Position numbers and translations under genes: made by a program. The notes beneath the pieces are model-generated. The model had not been told where the DNA came from and did no database searches. It saw only the letters and a program-made list of their open reading frames with translations. Below, one piece after another: positions 7,126 to 16,700 of a stretch of DNA of 64,000 nt (within the stretch, counting starts at the first letter, position 1; each line of letters starts with the position of its first letter). Where the stretch lies: positions 1 through 64,000 of the forward strand of contig JBPOJE010000025.1 in the NCBI GenBank assembly GCA_052033935.1. Direction: 5' to 3'. This DNA is from JAGVUD01 sp052033935. GTDB lineage: Bacteria; Armatimonadota; UBA5829; DSUL01.

Positions 7126-8883
7126 GTGATTAGGGCGAACAATAAGAAGGCAATTCGTGCTGTGGCGAAACTGCTTGTGGCGATTATGGTGCTCCCGCAT
7201 CTGCTGCTGGTGGCGTCGTCATCAGTCGTGATGGCGCAGACCGAGGCAGCCACGGCTAACGTCGCGGTTCTCGACTTCGCCAACGTAAGCAAGTATGGCG
7301 ACTCGATGATCTCTCGCCTTGCGACCGACGCGGTTGTCGTGGAGTTGACCAAGTCCGAGAAGTTCACCGTTGAGACACTACAGCGCACGCGGGAGGCGAT
7401 GGCCGGCCTCGACCTGCGCTACCCGCTGACGACAGCCGGTATGCTGCGGCTTGCTGAAGAGCTTGCCGTCAACGCAATGGTTGTCGGTAAGGTGCGCGAG
7501 GTCAGTATCAGCGACAAGCCCCGGCAGGCGAGGGTTGAGCTTGAGGTGCAGATGCTCGACGGCGCAACCGGCGAACCGATGAACGGCGCCATTGTGCGCG
7601 GCTCGTCCAGCCCGGTCGAGAGCTTCACGGGCGACGATGACGTACTCATTATGCAGGCCGTCAACAACGCCGCGTACGTGGCCGTCCGGCGTATGATTGA
7701 CTACATCATTCCCGAGGCGACAGTCCTCAACGCCATCGGATCGGACAAAGTGCTGCTCAACCGCGGCGCTCAGGATGGCATCTCCAAGGGGATGGACATG
7801 ATCGTGACCCGGGGCGACGAGGTGATCGGCAAGATCCGCGTTCTCGATGTTACGAACAACGACTCGACCGCCGCGATCGTCTCTGCAGTGCGAGGGGTCA
7901 AAGCAGAGGACAAGGCGAAGGCCGTCTTCAACGTCCCCGAGAAAGTTACTGGCGGGTATGGCGAACCTGCGTCGAAGCTGAGCGGCGGCGTAATCGGGGC
8001 GCCGAAGAAGAAGGGCGTTGGCAAGGTTCTCGGCGTGCTCGCCGGTCTGGCCCTGGTTGCGGTTATCGCGGGGCAGGGCAGCTCGTCCGAAGATGTTTCG
8101 TCCGGTGCGGTGGTGGCGACCGCCAACGGCATCGAACTGACGCTGGATCAGGGTGCGTTCCATGGGACATCGAACCTGATCGAGTATCACATTTACAGGA
8201 GCGATCAGGGGCTGCCCGTGTTCTCCGTGCCGGGCTCGAGCGCCTTCGCTCTTGACACCGTGCTCGGCGCCGGCGCGGCGCCGCCCGAGATCACCTATCA
8301 GGAGCCCGCTGCGGGCAACGCTGCGGATCTCGTCGAGAAGAAGGGCTCCAACCCCGGCCTGCAAGTTGGGACGCAGTACACCTATCGCGTTCGGGCGCTC
8401 TACAAAGAGCTTACGTCACTCACGGGCAGCTCGTCGGATTCGGGCAGCGACGGAGGCTCCTCACACCGCTATCGCCTGACCCCGCTGGCGACTATGGGCC
8501 GGGCGACGATGATCAAGCAGCTTGTGCTCGCTGATCTGGTGCAGCCGGTGATGGACGCCGCGGACGTGAGCCTGTCGAGCGTGACATTCGGCTGGCAGTC
8601 AGCGCTCGGCGCCGACCAGTACATTGTGCAGGCGTCACTCGACCCATCGTTCTCGACGGTCGCCTTCCAGAGCGGCATCGTGACGGGTTCGCCATCGGTT
8701 GGGGGCGAGTTCCTGACATTGAGCAACCAGAATTTGTCCAGCCAGTTCTCGAGTACGGATTCCGCCACGCGGATATACTGGCGTGTGGGCGCCAGGCGCA
8801 GCAGCGACAGTGCTCCAGCCTGGAACTACAGTCCCGAGAGCTGGTTCAAGAAGAGCGAGGGGCCGCCTCCTCCGCCATCGTAG
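7126..8883 (+). CDS. Secreted CsgG/TolB-like protein with FlgT-C-like and Fn3-like domains
   Basis: 585-aa exported protein of unknown role. A GTG start (7126) follows GAAGGAA (7111-7117) and gives a clear signal peptide ending VMAQT. The N-terminal part begins VAVLDFANVSK and has the layout of the CsgG/TolB-like N-domain (to about residue 175). A FlgT-C-like segment follows with LNRGAQDGISKGMDM. Then come a lysine cluster PKKK, a hydrophobic segment (about 300-318) and a Gly/Ser stretch, two Fn3-like domains (HIYRSD and YRVRA; later IVQASLDPSF and RIYWRVG) and a proline tail GPPPPPS. The gene at 29551 repeats the plan 'signal peptide, TolB-like domain, KKK, hydrophobic helix, Gly tail', so these two bracket the block. 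A scaffold for secretion or anchoring of the inner proteins is inference. Confidence 0.7.
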   Translation: MIRANNKKAIRAVAKLLVAIMVLPHLLLVASSSVVMAQTEAATANVAVLDFANVSKYGDSMISRLATDAVVVELTKSEKFTVETLQRTREAMAGLDLRYPLTTAGMLRLAEELAVNAMVVGKVREVSISDKPRQARVELEVQMLDGATGEPMNGAIVRGSSSPVESFTGDDDVLIMQAVNNAAYVAVRRMIDYIIPEATVLNAIGSDKVLLNRGAQDGISKGMDMIVTRGDEVIGKIRVLDVTNNDSTAAIVSAVRGVKAEDKAKAVFNVPEKVTGGYGEPASKLSGGVIGAPKKKGVGKVLGVLAGLALVAVIAGQGSSSEDVSSGAVVATANGIELTLDQGAFHGTSNLIEYHIYRSDQGLPVFSVPGSSAFALDTVLGAGAAPPEITYQEPAAGNAADLVEKKGSNPGLQVGTQYTYRVRALYKELTSLTGSSSDSGSDGGSSHRYRLTPLATMGRATMIKQLVLADLVQPVMDAADVSLSSVTFGWQSALGADQYIVQASLDPSFSTVAFQSGIVTGSPSVGGEFLTLSNQNLSSQFSSTDSATRIYWRVGARRSSDSAPAWNYSPESWFKKSEGPPPPPS

Positions 8884-8995
8884 TCTGTTGCGGTGTGATT
8901 TCGGATTCGGCAGGCGCAGAGCCGGTGGTGCCGCGCCGGTTTGTGGTTGGCAGTCGAAACGCCTTGAGGGGGCGCTAACTGAAGGGTTTTGCGAT

Positions 8996-11338
8996 ATGAG
9001 TTCTAAGGACATCGGGCGGGTGGTCAGAGTGGCGTGGCTGGCCGCCTTGCTGCTGGCCATGCTGGCTGCGGCATCCCCGGGTTTTGCGGCAGGGGGCGGC
9101 GGCATGGAGCCCGGGTATGTGCCGGGCGAACTCGTCATCAAGCTTCGCGCGGGTTTCGGACCCTCTGACGCGGCATCCGTGGCCGCAACGGCCGGAGCGG
9201 TGGTGAAGAAGCCCCTGCCGGTCGAGGGCTTCTACCTGCTGGCAGCGAAGGATCCCACAACCACGGTCGTCCAGATGCGCGATTCCCTCCGCACCGATGC
9301 GCGGGTCTCCTCCAGCGAGGCGAACTATCGCTGCAAGCTGGCGGCCGAGCCCAACGACCCTTACTATGCGCAGCAGTGGAACCTCATGCTCATCAACATG
9401 CCCGAGGCGTGGGACCCGATCCACATCCGCGATGCCAGCGGCATCCGCGTGGCTTTGGTGGATGCCGCCGTGCGGACGGACCATCCCGATCTGACCGGCC
9501 GGATCGTAGCCGGGTATGACGTCGCGGACGATGATGCGGACACGAATCCGCCAGACGAGGCCCGGCCCTGGAGCGAGCACGGAACGCTGGTGGCAGGAAT
9601 CATTGGAGCGGTTGCCAACAACAAGATCGGCATCGCGGGAATGTGCTGGGACGGGGTCCAGATCGTCCCTATCAAGGTCTATGAAGACCGCAACACCACA
9701 GTGTATGGCTCGGGCGACGACTTTGTTGCGGGCCTGGACGAAGCCCTCAAGCGGAACGCGAACGTTGTCAATATGAGCATGGAGTTCGCCGTGACGTTCG
9801 ATCTCCTGCGCGAGAAGATAGAGGAACTCGCTAACGCCGGGATCATCCTTGTTGCCGCTGCCGGGAACGGAGGAGGCAACGTATCCTATCCGGCTGCGTA
9901 TCCGGAAGTGATCGCCGTTTCGAGCGTCAACAGTGACAAGGAGATCTCCGAATTCAGCAACAGGGGGCCGCAGGTTGACATCGCCGCGCCGGGTGAGGAC
10001 ATCACCTCCACGGGGGTGGATTCCACCGTCACGCCCACTGCCTATTACATCACCGCATCCGGCACCTCGTTTGCCGCGCCGCATGTGGCGGGAGCGGCGG
10101 CGATCCTGCTCGCGAACGGCCGGCCGGCGTCTTCAGTCCTTGACGCGATTCAGGCGACCGCGCAGCGGCGTGGGACGGAGATACCAAACGACGAGTATGG
10201 TCACGGGATTCTCGACGTCGGGGCGGCTTTGCTGTATCAACCGTTCAACGTCATCATTGACCGCCCGCAAAATGGGGACAGTCTCTCGACTACTTATCCT
10301 CCCGTTCGCATCAGCCTGAACGGAGTCGCCATCGGAACGGTGCAGGTTCTCGTGGACGGTGAGACCGCCATTTCCGGCGGCCAGAAAGCGAACGCCAAAG
10401 TCTTGCACTACAGTGCACCCACGACAAGCGGGCAGTTGGCGTTTACGTGGCCGTTCACGACGGGCACGCACCGCATAACAGTGACAGCCTCTCCGGTCTA
10501 TAGCGCTACCGAGACATTGACTGTCAAAAGCACGTTTACCGTTGCTCCCCGCACTCTGCCGCCGGGCATGTATATGTTCTCGCTGCCGTTCGCGACGGCG
10601 GGATCGCAGACGGGGCTTGGGGATGTCGTGGCGGCTTCGGACGGGTCGCCGCTGTTTGTCTATCGCCAGGCGCGCTGGGACCCCGAGGTCGCCGCTTACA
10701 AGCTTTACAACTATCCCGGAATTCCGAACGAGACAGGGGCGTCGCTGCAGCCCCCGAGCGTCCGCGCGGGCGAGAACGCGCTTCCGGCGGTGGGTGTGGC
10801 CTCGACGACCCTGCCCAGAGGCGTCGGATACTGGCTGGACCTCCGCCAGAGCGCTTCGCTCATCAGTTCCAGCTATGTTGATGACAGCAAGACCTATGCC
10901 ATCGAACTGAAGCATGGATGGAACCAGATCGGGAATCCATTCCCGTTCCCGGTGGGCTGGGGAAGCGTTCTTGTAAGCTATCTCAATGAGACCGTTTCCA
11001 TTACCCAGGCTGTCTCACGCGGCTGGATTAGCTCTTCGCTCTATCGCTATGAGAGCGGCGCATACCGGGCGGATGCCGCCCCGAACGGCCTGCTTGAGCC
11101 GTGGAAGGGCTATTGGGTGTATGTGAAGGTTCCGCCCACGGGAGCCGTGCCCACCGATCCGAATGCCCCGACTGCGAAAGTGACGCTGTTCATCCCGCCC
11201 CTGCAGGGCGCTCTCGCCGGCAGCCTGCCGCTGACGCCTGCGGCCGTCAGCGGTTCGGGGGTCTCGAATGCAGCTGGAGGCGCTGCCGCTTCAATGCGGG
11301 GCACTCTCGCGGCCGGAAAGGGCTCGTCCGGACGTTAG
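8996..11338 (+). CDS. Secreted subtilisin-like serine protease with C-terminal GWNQIG module
   Basis: 780-aa S8 peptidase. ATG at 8996 (GAAGGG at 8981-8986) gives a signal peptide ending FAAGG. A fervidolysin-like propeptide (YVPGELVIKLRAG, about 41-118) precedes the catalytic domain, with Asp156 (VALVDAAV), His195 (SEHGTLVAG), Asn291 (AAAGNGGG) and Ser358 (ASGTSFAAPHVAG) all present, so it should be active. After about residue 425 come an Ig-like segment and a roughly 200-aa C-terminal module with GYWLDL, HGWNQIGNPF, a second aromatic 'RGWI...YRYE' and EPWKGYWVY. The same module ends the next three genes. It may mature or shed the neighbouring repeat proteins, or simply share their anchoring route; both are inference. 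The 112-nt gap upstream holds nothing obvious beyond the ribosome-binding site. Confidence 0.88.
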   Translation: MSSKDIGRVVRVAWLAALLLAMLAAASPGFAAGGGGMEPGYVPGELVIKLRAGFGPSDAASVAATAGAVVKKPLPVEGFYLLAAKDPTTTVVQMRDSLRTDARVSSSEANYRCKLAAEPNDPYYAQQWNLMLINMPEAWDPIHIRDASGIRVALVDAAVRTDHPDLTGRIVAGYDVADDDADTNPPDEARPWSEHGTLVAGIIGAVANNKIGIAGMCWDGVQIVPIKVYEDRNTTVYGSGDDFVAGLDEALKRNANVVNMSMEFAVTFDLLREKIEELANAGIILVAAAGNGGGNVSYPAAYPEVIAVSSVNSDKEISEFSNRGPQVDIAAPGEDITSTGVDSTVTPTAYYITASGTSFAAPHVAGAAAILLANGRPASSVLDAIQATAQRRGTEIPNDEYGHGILDVGAALLYQPFNVIIDRPQNGDSLSTTYPPVRISLNGVAIGTVQVLVDGETAISGGQKANAKVLHYSAPTTSGQLAFTWPFTTGTHRITVTASPVYSATETLTVKSTFTVAPRTLPPGMYMFSLPFATAGSQTGLGDVVAASDGSPLFVYRQARWDPEVAAYKLYNYPGIPNETGASLQPPSVRAGENALPAVGVASTTLPRGVGYWLDLRQSASLISSSYVDDSKTYAIELKHGWNQIGNPFPFPVGWGSVLVSYLNETVSITQAVSRGWISSSLYRYESGAYRADAAPNGLLEPWKGYWVYVKVPPTGAVPTDPNAPTAKVTLFIPPLQGALAGSLPLTPAAVSGSGVSNAAGGAAASMRGTLAAGKGSSGR

Positions 11339-11489
11339 CTATGCGGAACAACGACATGAACTTGACGGTCAATGACATGACAGCGAAAGCGGGCCGCCGT
11401 CGGCAGCCTCGCCCTGTGCCATTGCCCTTTTCGTGCCACGGGTCCCGGCACTACCGGCCGGGTCAGGTACGCACTGGCGGGAGGGCACG

Positions 11490-13601
11490 ATGATTCCCTG
11501 TCCGCCAAACGGAGTGCTGAGCAGAATGACCATACCAACACCCGCCCGACCTGCAGCGCGCATCTCTTTCGGAATTGCCATGGCTGTTGCCGCGCTGCTC
11601 TGTCTGCAGGCGCTTCCGGGAATGGCGGAATACACCTCGGTCACCGTCTCAAACCCCTACATCAGAGTGGTCGCGGGGATTTCGGGAGATGCTGAACTTG
11701 GCAGTGCCCGCGGGGGCGGTTCGCCCGAGGTCGCCGGGAAGTTTGCTGTCGGTACCACCGGGGGCGACCCTTCCAGTTCGCTCGACAACAACTCGGCGCT
11801 GCTGGCCGGGTCTGACGGAGAATCCGGCAGCTCGCTGGTGCCGTTCGGCGGCTCAACGTACATCGTGATAGATGAGGAGACCGTCATCCTTTACGGGGGA
11901 GAGGATGGAACGTGGACCAAGCGCCCGACTCTGGACCCCGTTACCAGGGTGATCACCGATTCGTTCACGCCCGAAGAGATTCCGATCACCATCAGCCGCA
12001 CGCTCAAGCTGCTGCGGGACAACGTGTTGATCAGCTTCCAGATCACGAGCGACGATCTGGTGGCGCACACAGTGGGTCTGGTCACAGTCCTCGATACCGA
12101 GTTTGGAGCCCTCGAAGCTCTTCCGGCAACCGGCGGACCCTTCTATACGGCTCTGACCGGAAGCGTCAGCTACGAGCGCGCGTTTCTGGGGGCTGACGTC
12201 CCGGACATTATCTATGCGGCCGACAGGCTCCCCGACTACAAGATCATCTCACAAGCGCTCTTGCGCCGCTCGGACGTCACGACTCCCGATGAGGTTCAGC
12301 TTGTCTCTCTTGCCACCGCGACGGCTGACCCGTGGGAATGCGAGGCGGATCCCTCGGTGTCGTTGTTGACGGACAGCGCGATGGTGCTGAAGTGGAACGA
12401 GAAGGCGTTGCCTGCCGGGGGCAAACTGCCTCCCATCTCTTTCTACTTCGGTTTGGGCAACGCGTGCGCGGAGTTCACCTATCCTGCGGTGGCGGCGCTT
12501 CAGACGCCGTTTACGCTCAACTACGTTCGGGATACTGACGATGAAACGGGGCTTGTCGAGGACACCGGTTACATTGTGCCGGACCCGTTTGTTGTTTACG
12601 GCTATGTTTACAACCTGAGCCCCGAGATCAGCCTGAGCGGAGTTCAGCTTCAGCTTACGCTGCCTGACGGGCTTGAGTTTGCGACAAGCGAGTCGGCGAT
12701 CCGCTCCATCGGCGCCATCGCTCCTCTACAGGAAGGCTCGGTCTCGTGGAAGGTCCGCGCCACTGGCCTGAAGACAGGTCCTCTGCCGGTGACTATGTCG
12801 GCCGTCGGTTCACCGATGACAGGCAAGGCGGTCACGCGCACAGTGGATGTCCCCGCGACGGAGACCTATTTGTTCCGGGGCGGCCCGGGGCGCTGGCAGA
12901 TGGTCACCATTCCGTTTGAGACCGAGAGCACCGATCTTGCCACCACGCTCGGGCTCACTACGGCGCAGTGCCCGCGGTCGTGGCTGGACAGTCCGCTCAA
13001 CTTCGATGACTACGGCGGACCTTTGAGTTATCACGCCTTCCGCTGGAACCCGGATGGTGGCGGTCTGAGCAAGTACGGCCGGGTGACGACGGTGCCGTTG
13101 CCCGGAGTTGCGTTCTGGTTCCGGGGGTGCGCCGATCTGGTGTTGACAATGCAGGGCGCGATGCCGCTCGTCGAGTCTGAGCTGCATACGCGGACTATTT
13201 CGCTCCGGCCCGGATGGAATCAGATCGGTAATCCCTGGCTCTACGGCGTGGCGTGGGGACGCTTCCGGGTTCTAAAGGACCCGGCGGTCGGGAGCGTGGA
13301 GCTTAAAGAAGCCATTCGTCAGCGCTGGCTGAACGGGACGCTCTACTGGCTCAATCCCGAAACCAACGACTACGATTTCAGTTCCGCCCAGAGTACGGTG
13401 CTGCAGCCGTGGGCGGGCTACTGGCTGCGTGCTTACGAGCCTGTAACGCTGATTGTGCCGAACGTGGACACGATCGGTGGATCTGGCGTGGATATATCAG
13501 GCGGGACCGGGACTGGGGGCGGAAACAATGGCGGAGGCGGGGATACTCCGCCCGGCCCACCGGGACCGCCGCCCATGCCCACGGGAACTACGGGCTTTTA
13601 G
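11490..13601 (+). CDS. Secreted protein of unknown function with C-terminal GWNQIG module
   Basis: 703-aa protein that I do not recognise as a known enzyme. ATG at 11490 with GGGAGGG just upstream (11479-11485) gives a signal peptide ending GMAEY; an internal ATG at 11526 is possible. The N-terminal half (about 30-320) is a beta-rich domain with repeated acidic/Gly turns and no visible catalytic motif. A middle segment (about 350-455) looks like a DUF11/CARDB-like Ig fold (YVYNLSPEISLSGVQLQLTL). The end (about 475-670) is the shared module: WQMVTIPF, VAFWFRG, RPGWNQIGNPW, RQRWLNGTLYWL and LQPWAGYWLRA. A Gly/Pro-rich low-complexity tail follows. It sits between the subtilase and the giant repeat proteins, all in the same direction. 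Confidence 0.6.
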   Translation: MIPCPPNGVLSRMTIPTPARPAARISFGIAMAVAALLCLQALPGMAEYTSVTVSNPYIRVVAGISGDAELGSARGGGSPEVAGKFAVGTTGGDPSSSLDNNSALLAGSDGESGSSLVPFGGSTYIVIDEETVILYGGEDGTWTKRPTLDPVTRVITDSFTPEEIPITISRTLKLLRDNVLISFQITSDDLVAHTVGLVTVLDTEFGALEALPATGGPFYTALTGSVSYERAFLGADVPDIIYAADRLPDYKIISQALLRRSDVTTPDEVQLVSLATATADPWECEADPSVSLLTDSAMVLKWNEKALPAGGKLPPISFYFGLGNACAEFTYPAVAALQTPFTLNYVRDTDDETGLVEDTGYIVPDPFVVYGYVYNLSPEISLSGVQLQLTLPDGLEFATSESAIRSIGAIAPLQEGSVSWKVRATGLKTGPLPVTMSAVGSPMTGKAVTRTVDVPATETYLFRGGPGRWQMVTIPFETESTDLATTLGLTTAQCPRSWLDSPLNFDDYGGPLSYHAFRWNPDGGGLSKYGRVTTVPLPGVAFWFRGCADLVLTMQGAMPLVESELHTRTISLRPGWNQIGNPWLYGVAWGRFRVLKDPAVGSVELKEAIRQRWLNGTLYWLNPETNDYDFSSAQSTVLQPWAGYWLRAYEPVTLIVPNVDTIGGSGVDISGGTGTGGGNNGGGGDTPPGPPGPPPMPTGTTGF

Positions 13602-13611
13602 TTTTGCTGCA

Positions 13612-13638
13612 CGGGGCCGTCAGCAGTGCGCGGCCCCG
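13612..13638 (+). terminator. GC hairpin downstream of the 703-aa protein gene
   Basis: CGGGGCCG (13612-13619) pairs with CGGCCCCG (13631-13638) around an 11-nt loop. The following bases (GCTCTTGCG) give no real U-tract, so it may pause or protect the transcript rather than end it. Confidence 0.35.
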
Positions 13639-13773
13639 GCTCTTGCGCCGGGAGTGCTGCCGGCGTGGATGCGTGCTTGAGCGGCCGGGGCCTGATTTGG
13701 CCCTCAATGGCCTGGGGAGTAGTGAACGGGTTTGGACAGTAGGACACCTGGAACAGACAACCAAGGGGGGCTC

Positions 13774-16700
13774 GTGGGATCGAGATTGACCTGGCGAATA
13801 TCGGCCGGAAGCGTACTTCTTGCGCTGCTGGCTTTGCTGTGTACGGCCAGCGCCGCGCTGGCGCAGACTATCTCGCTCACCGACGGCAAGGTGACGCCGG
13901 AGTTCAACGTGCGCGGGGCGGTCTATACGTACTCGGTCACGTACTCGGATCGGGACGCAATGCCGCCGATGTACGTGCGCGTGGTCATAGACGGCCAGAG
14001 CTACACCATGCAGCGTTCACCCGGCGCGCCCGACTATGAGAACGGCGTTGTTTACACCTACCAGCGCCGTCTCACCACCAGTGGCGCACACCGCTATCAT
14101 TTTGAAGCGCGTAATTCGTCGGGCTTTGCGGTCTGGGATTTCCTCAGGTTCAGGGCCGGATCGGTGGAGGTGGAAGAGGAAAAGGACGAAGAAGGCAACG
14201 TCGTCAGTTCCGTCGCCGCAATCTCCATCGCCGGGGATGGGCCGTTCCCGGAGTGCTACTCCGAGATAAAGTGGGTTACCGGAGACCGGGAGGGCACACC
14301 GGACGCGGTGGATTCGTTCGGGGATTCGTTAATCATATCGAGTGAAGGCCCGTTTGAACCCGCGGCTCGGGGGGGTGATATGTTCGAACTCCCCTATTCG
14401 CGCAGATGCAGGACGGCCTTTACCGTTGTCGGCGACTTCCGGAATCCCCTGCTCAACGACGCCCCGTTCCTGTCAGACCCTGTGATCTCTCCGCGATGGA
14501 ACGCGGATGGGTCGCAGGCGCACTGGACCTTCAATGTCACCTACAGCGACATCGAAGGAGATCCACCTTCGTTCGTGCAGCTTTTCCTTGGCAGGGCAAC
14601 TCTGATGGCGGCTAAGTCCGTAAGCGCAGCCGAAACCGGCGCTGTCAGTCTCGCTGCCGCGCTGGGAAAGAATCGGCTTCTGAACGTGGTGGGGGTCTAT
14701 GATGACCCGGCGGGCGAAGGCATCAACTACTATACGGGCGGCAGTTACAATCCAGATACCGCGGTTGTCACGCTCGGCACGCCTCTGCCTGAGCCGAAGA
14801 GCGTGTACGTCACCTATCACGTCACGCCAATGACCTGGCAGGTGTACGACATGATTAAGGCCGATCCGCTCGCCTCGGGCTACAGGGACGGCGTGGAGTA
14901 CGTGATTTCCGCCCCCATTCAACTCGATGCGTACAACACGCGGGCGCCGGGCAAGCCGCCTCATCTGTATTATTATTCTTTTGAGGCTGGCGACGGTCGG
15001 TACGACGAGCGCAGATCTGGCTATCCGCTGTCGGTTTTGCCCGAACCGGATAAGCAGCTTTTCGCGGCTGTTTCGGAGGTAATCGGAGCACCCGGGGCGG
15101 AAGCGCCGTACCCCATGGTGTTCAACGGTCTAGGCGCTGGCTGGAGCGAAACAACGACCGGCCCGGTATCCCGGATTGTCATGTCCGCGAAGTACGGGCC
15201 GCCGGAGGCCGCCGATTACGGGGTTCAAATCAGGACGATCTCACCGTCGAACCAAGTCACGCCAAAAGACGACGCGACGACAGATGATGTTCTGGGGCAG
15301 GTGACGCTGAAGCCGGCGCCGCCGGCGGGCGATACTGTTACTGCCAGCTACGTCTTCGCGGAGCCTCTCCAGATGGGGACGTTCGCATCGCCGCCCGTCC
15401 TGGAGGATGGCAGGGTCACCCCCGAGATAGGTGACCGCTCGGAAGCGTTCACCTATTGGGTCACCTACAGAGATGCCGCTGGGAGAGCTCCGGAGTCGGT
15501 CACTGCCGTCATAGACGGTGTCGCCCACGAGATGTCGCTGGCCGGGTCAGGCGATCCGGACTATGCGACCGGGGTTGTTTACCGGTACAGCACGATGCTC
15601 GCGCCCGAGACGGAGCACCGGTATCATTTCGAAGCTGTCAGCGCGGGTGGGTATGCCGTTTACGATGCGCTGCCTCTGGAGATCGTGTCGCTGCAGTACG
15701 ACTACGCCGAGGACGGGGTTACCACCATCTCCACGTCACTGGCCCAGAACTGGTGGGATGAGGAGTTCGAGGGGAGCGAGATCACCTGGGTGACCGGACT
15801 CCGCGCCGGTGTCAGTGACCCTGTGGAGGGCGTTCGGGTCATAGACTACGACAGCATTATGCCAGACGATGATCCTGCTACGATCACCGTCAGCGGCGTG
15901 CTCAACCGCGACCCCGCAAAGGAGCCGTTCTCGGGAGACCAGTTCACGCTGAACCGGTCACGAAGCAGCCTGTGGGCGATCAGCGCCACGGGTGACATCT
16001 TGGGGCCGTATGTCAACGACTCGCCGACTCTCGCGAACTCGCAGGCCAGCCCGAGCACCAGCGTGCCGCTTCCGAACTCGGGGTGGACCTTCCAGACCAC
16101 ATACAGCGACATAGATAACGATCCGCCAAAGTTCGTGTACGCCATTCTGGGACAGGCTACCGCCCACTCCGTGCAGCCGTGTGCCGCTTCCTGCGTGAGC
16201 CAGGTCACGGTGGTTCCGCCCGATCCGGGCATCCCCGGCGAGGCCGCGCCGAAACTGCTCAACGTTGTGGGAGTCTGGGACAACCCCAACGGCAGCGGCA
16301 CGAACTACTACTCCGGCGGCTCGTTCGACCCGGCCACGGGCGTGGTGACGCTCGGCACGAGCCTCGCTGCCGCCTCCACGGTGTACGTGACATATCACTG
16401 CACCCCCATCGTGTGGGCGCCGGAGGGCGCTGGCACGGGCCGGATTACCTTGTCCAAGCTCGACCCTGGCGACATTGATTTCAGCGACGGAGCGATCTAC
16501 ACGACCTCGGAGCCCGTCTATTTCGATGGGCCCGCGACCGGCAATATCGCGAAAGATCCGCCTCGGCTCAATTACTACTCTTTCGCTGCCTCAGACGGCT
16601 TCACTCGTGCGAAATATGCACCCAATGACGTTCGTCCGTCTCCAGGCGCCTATGGCATCGAGATGGACACGCTGGTGACTGCTGACCAGCAGACCTACCG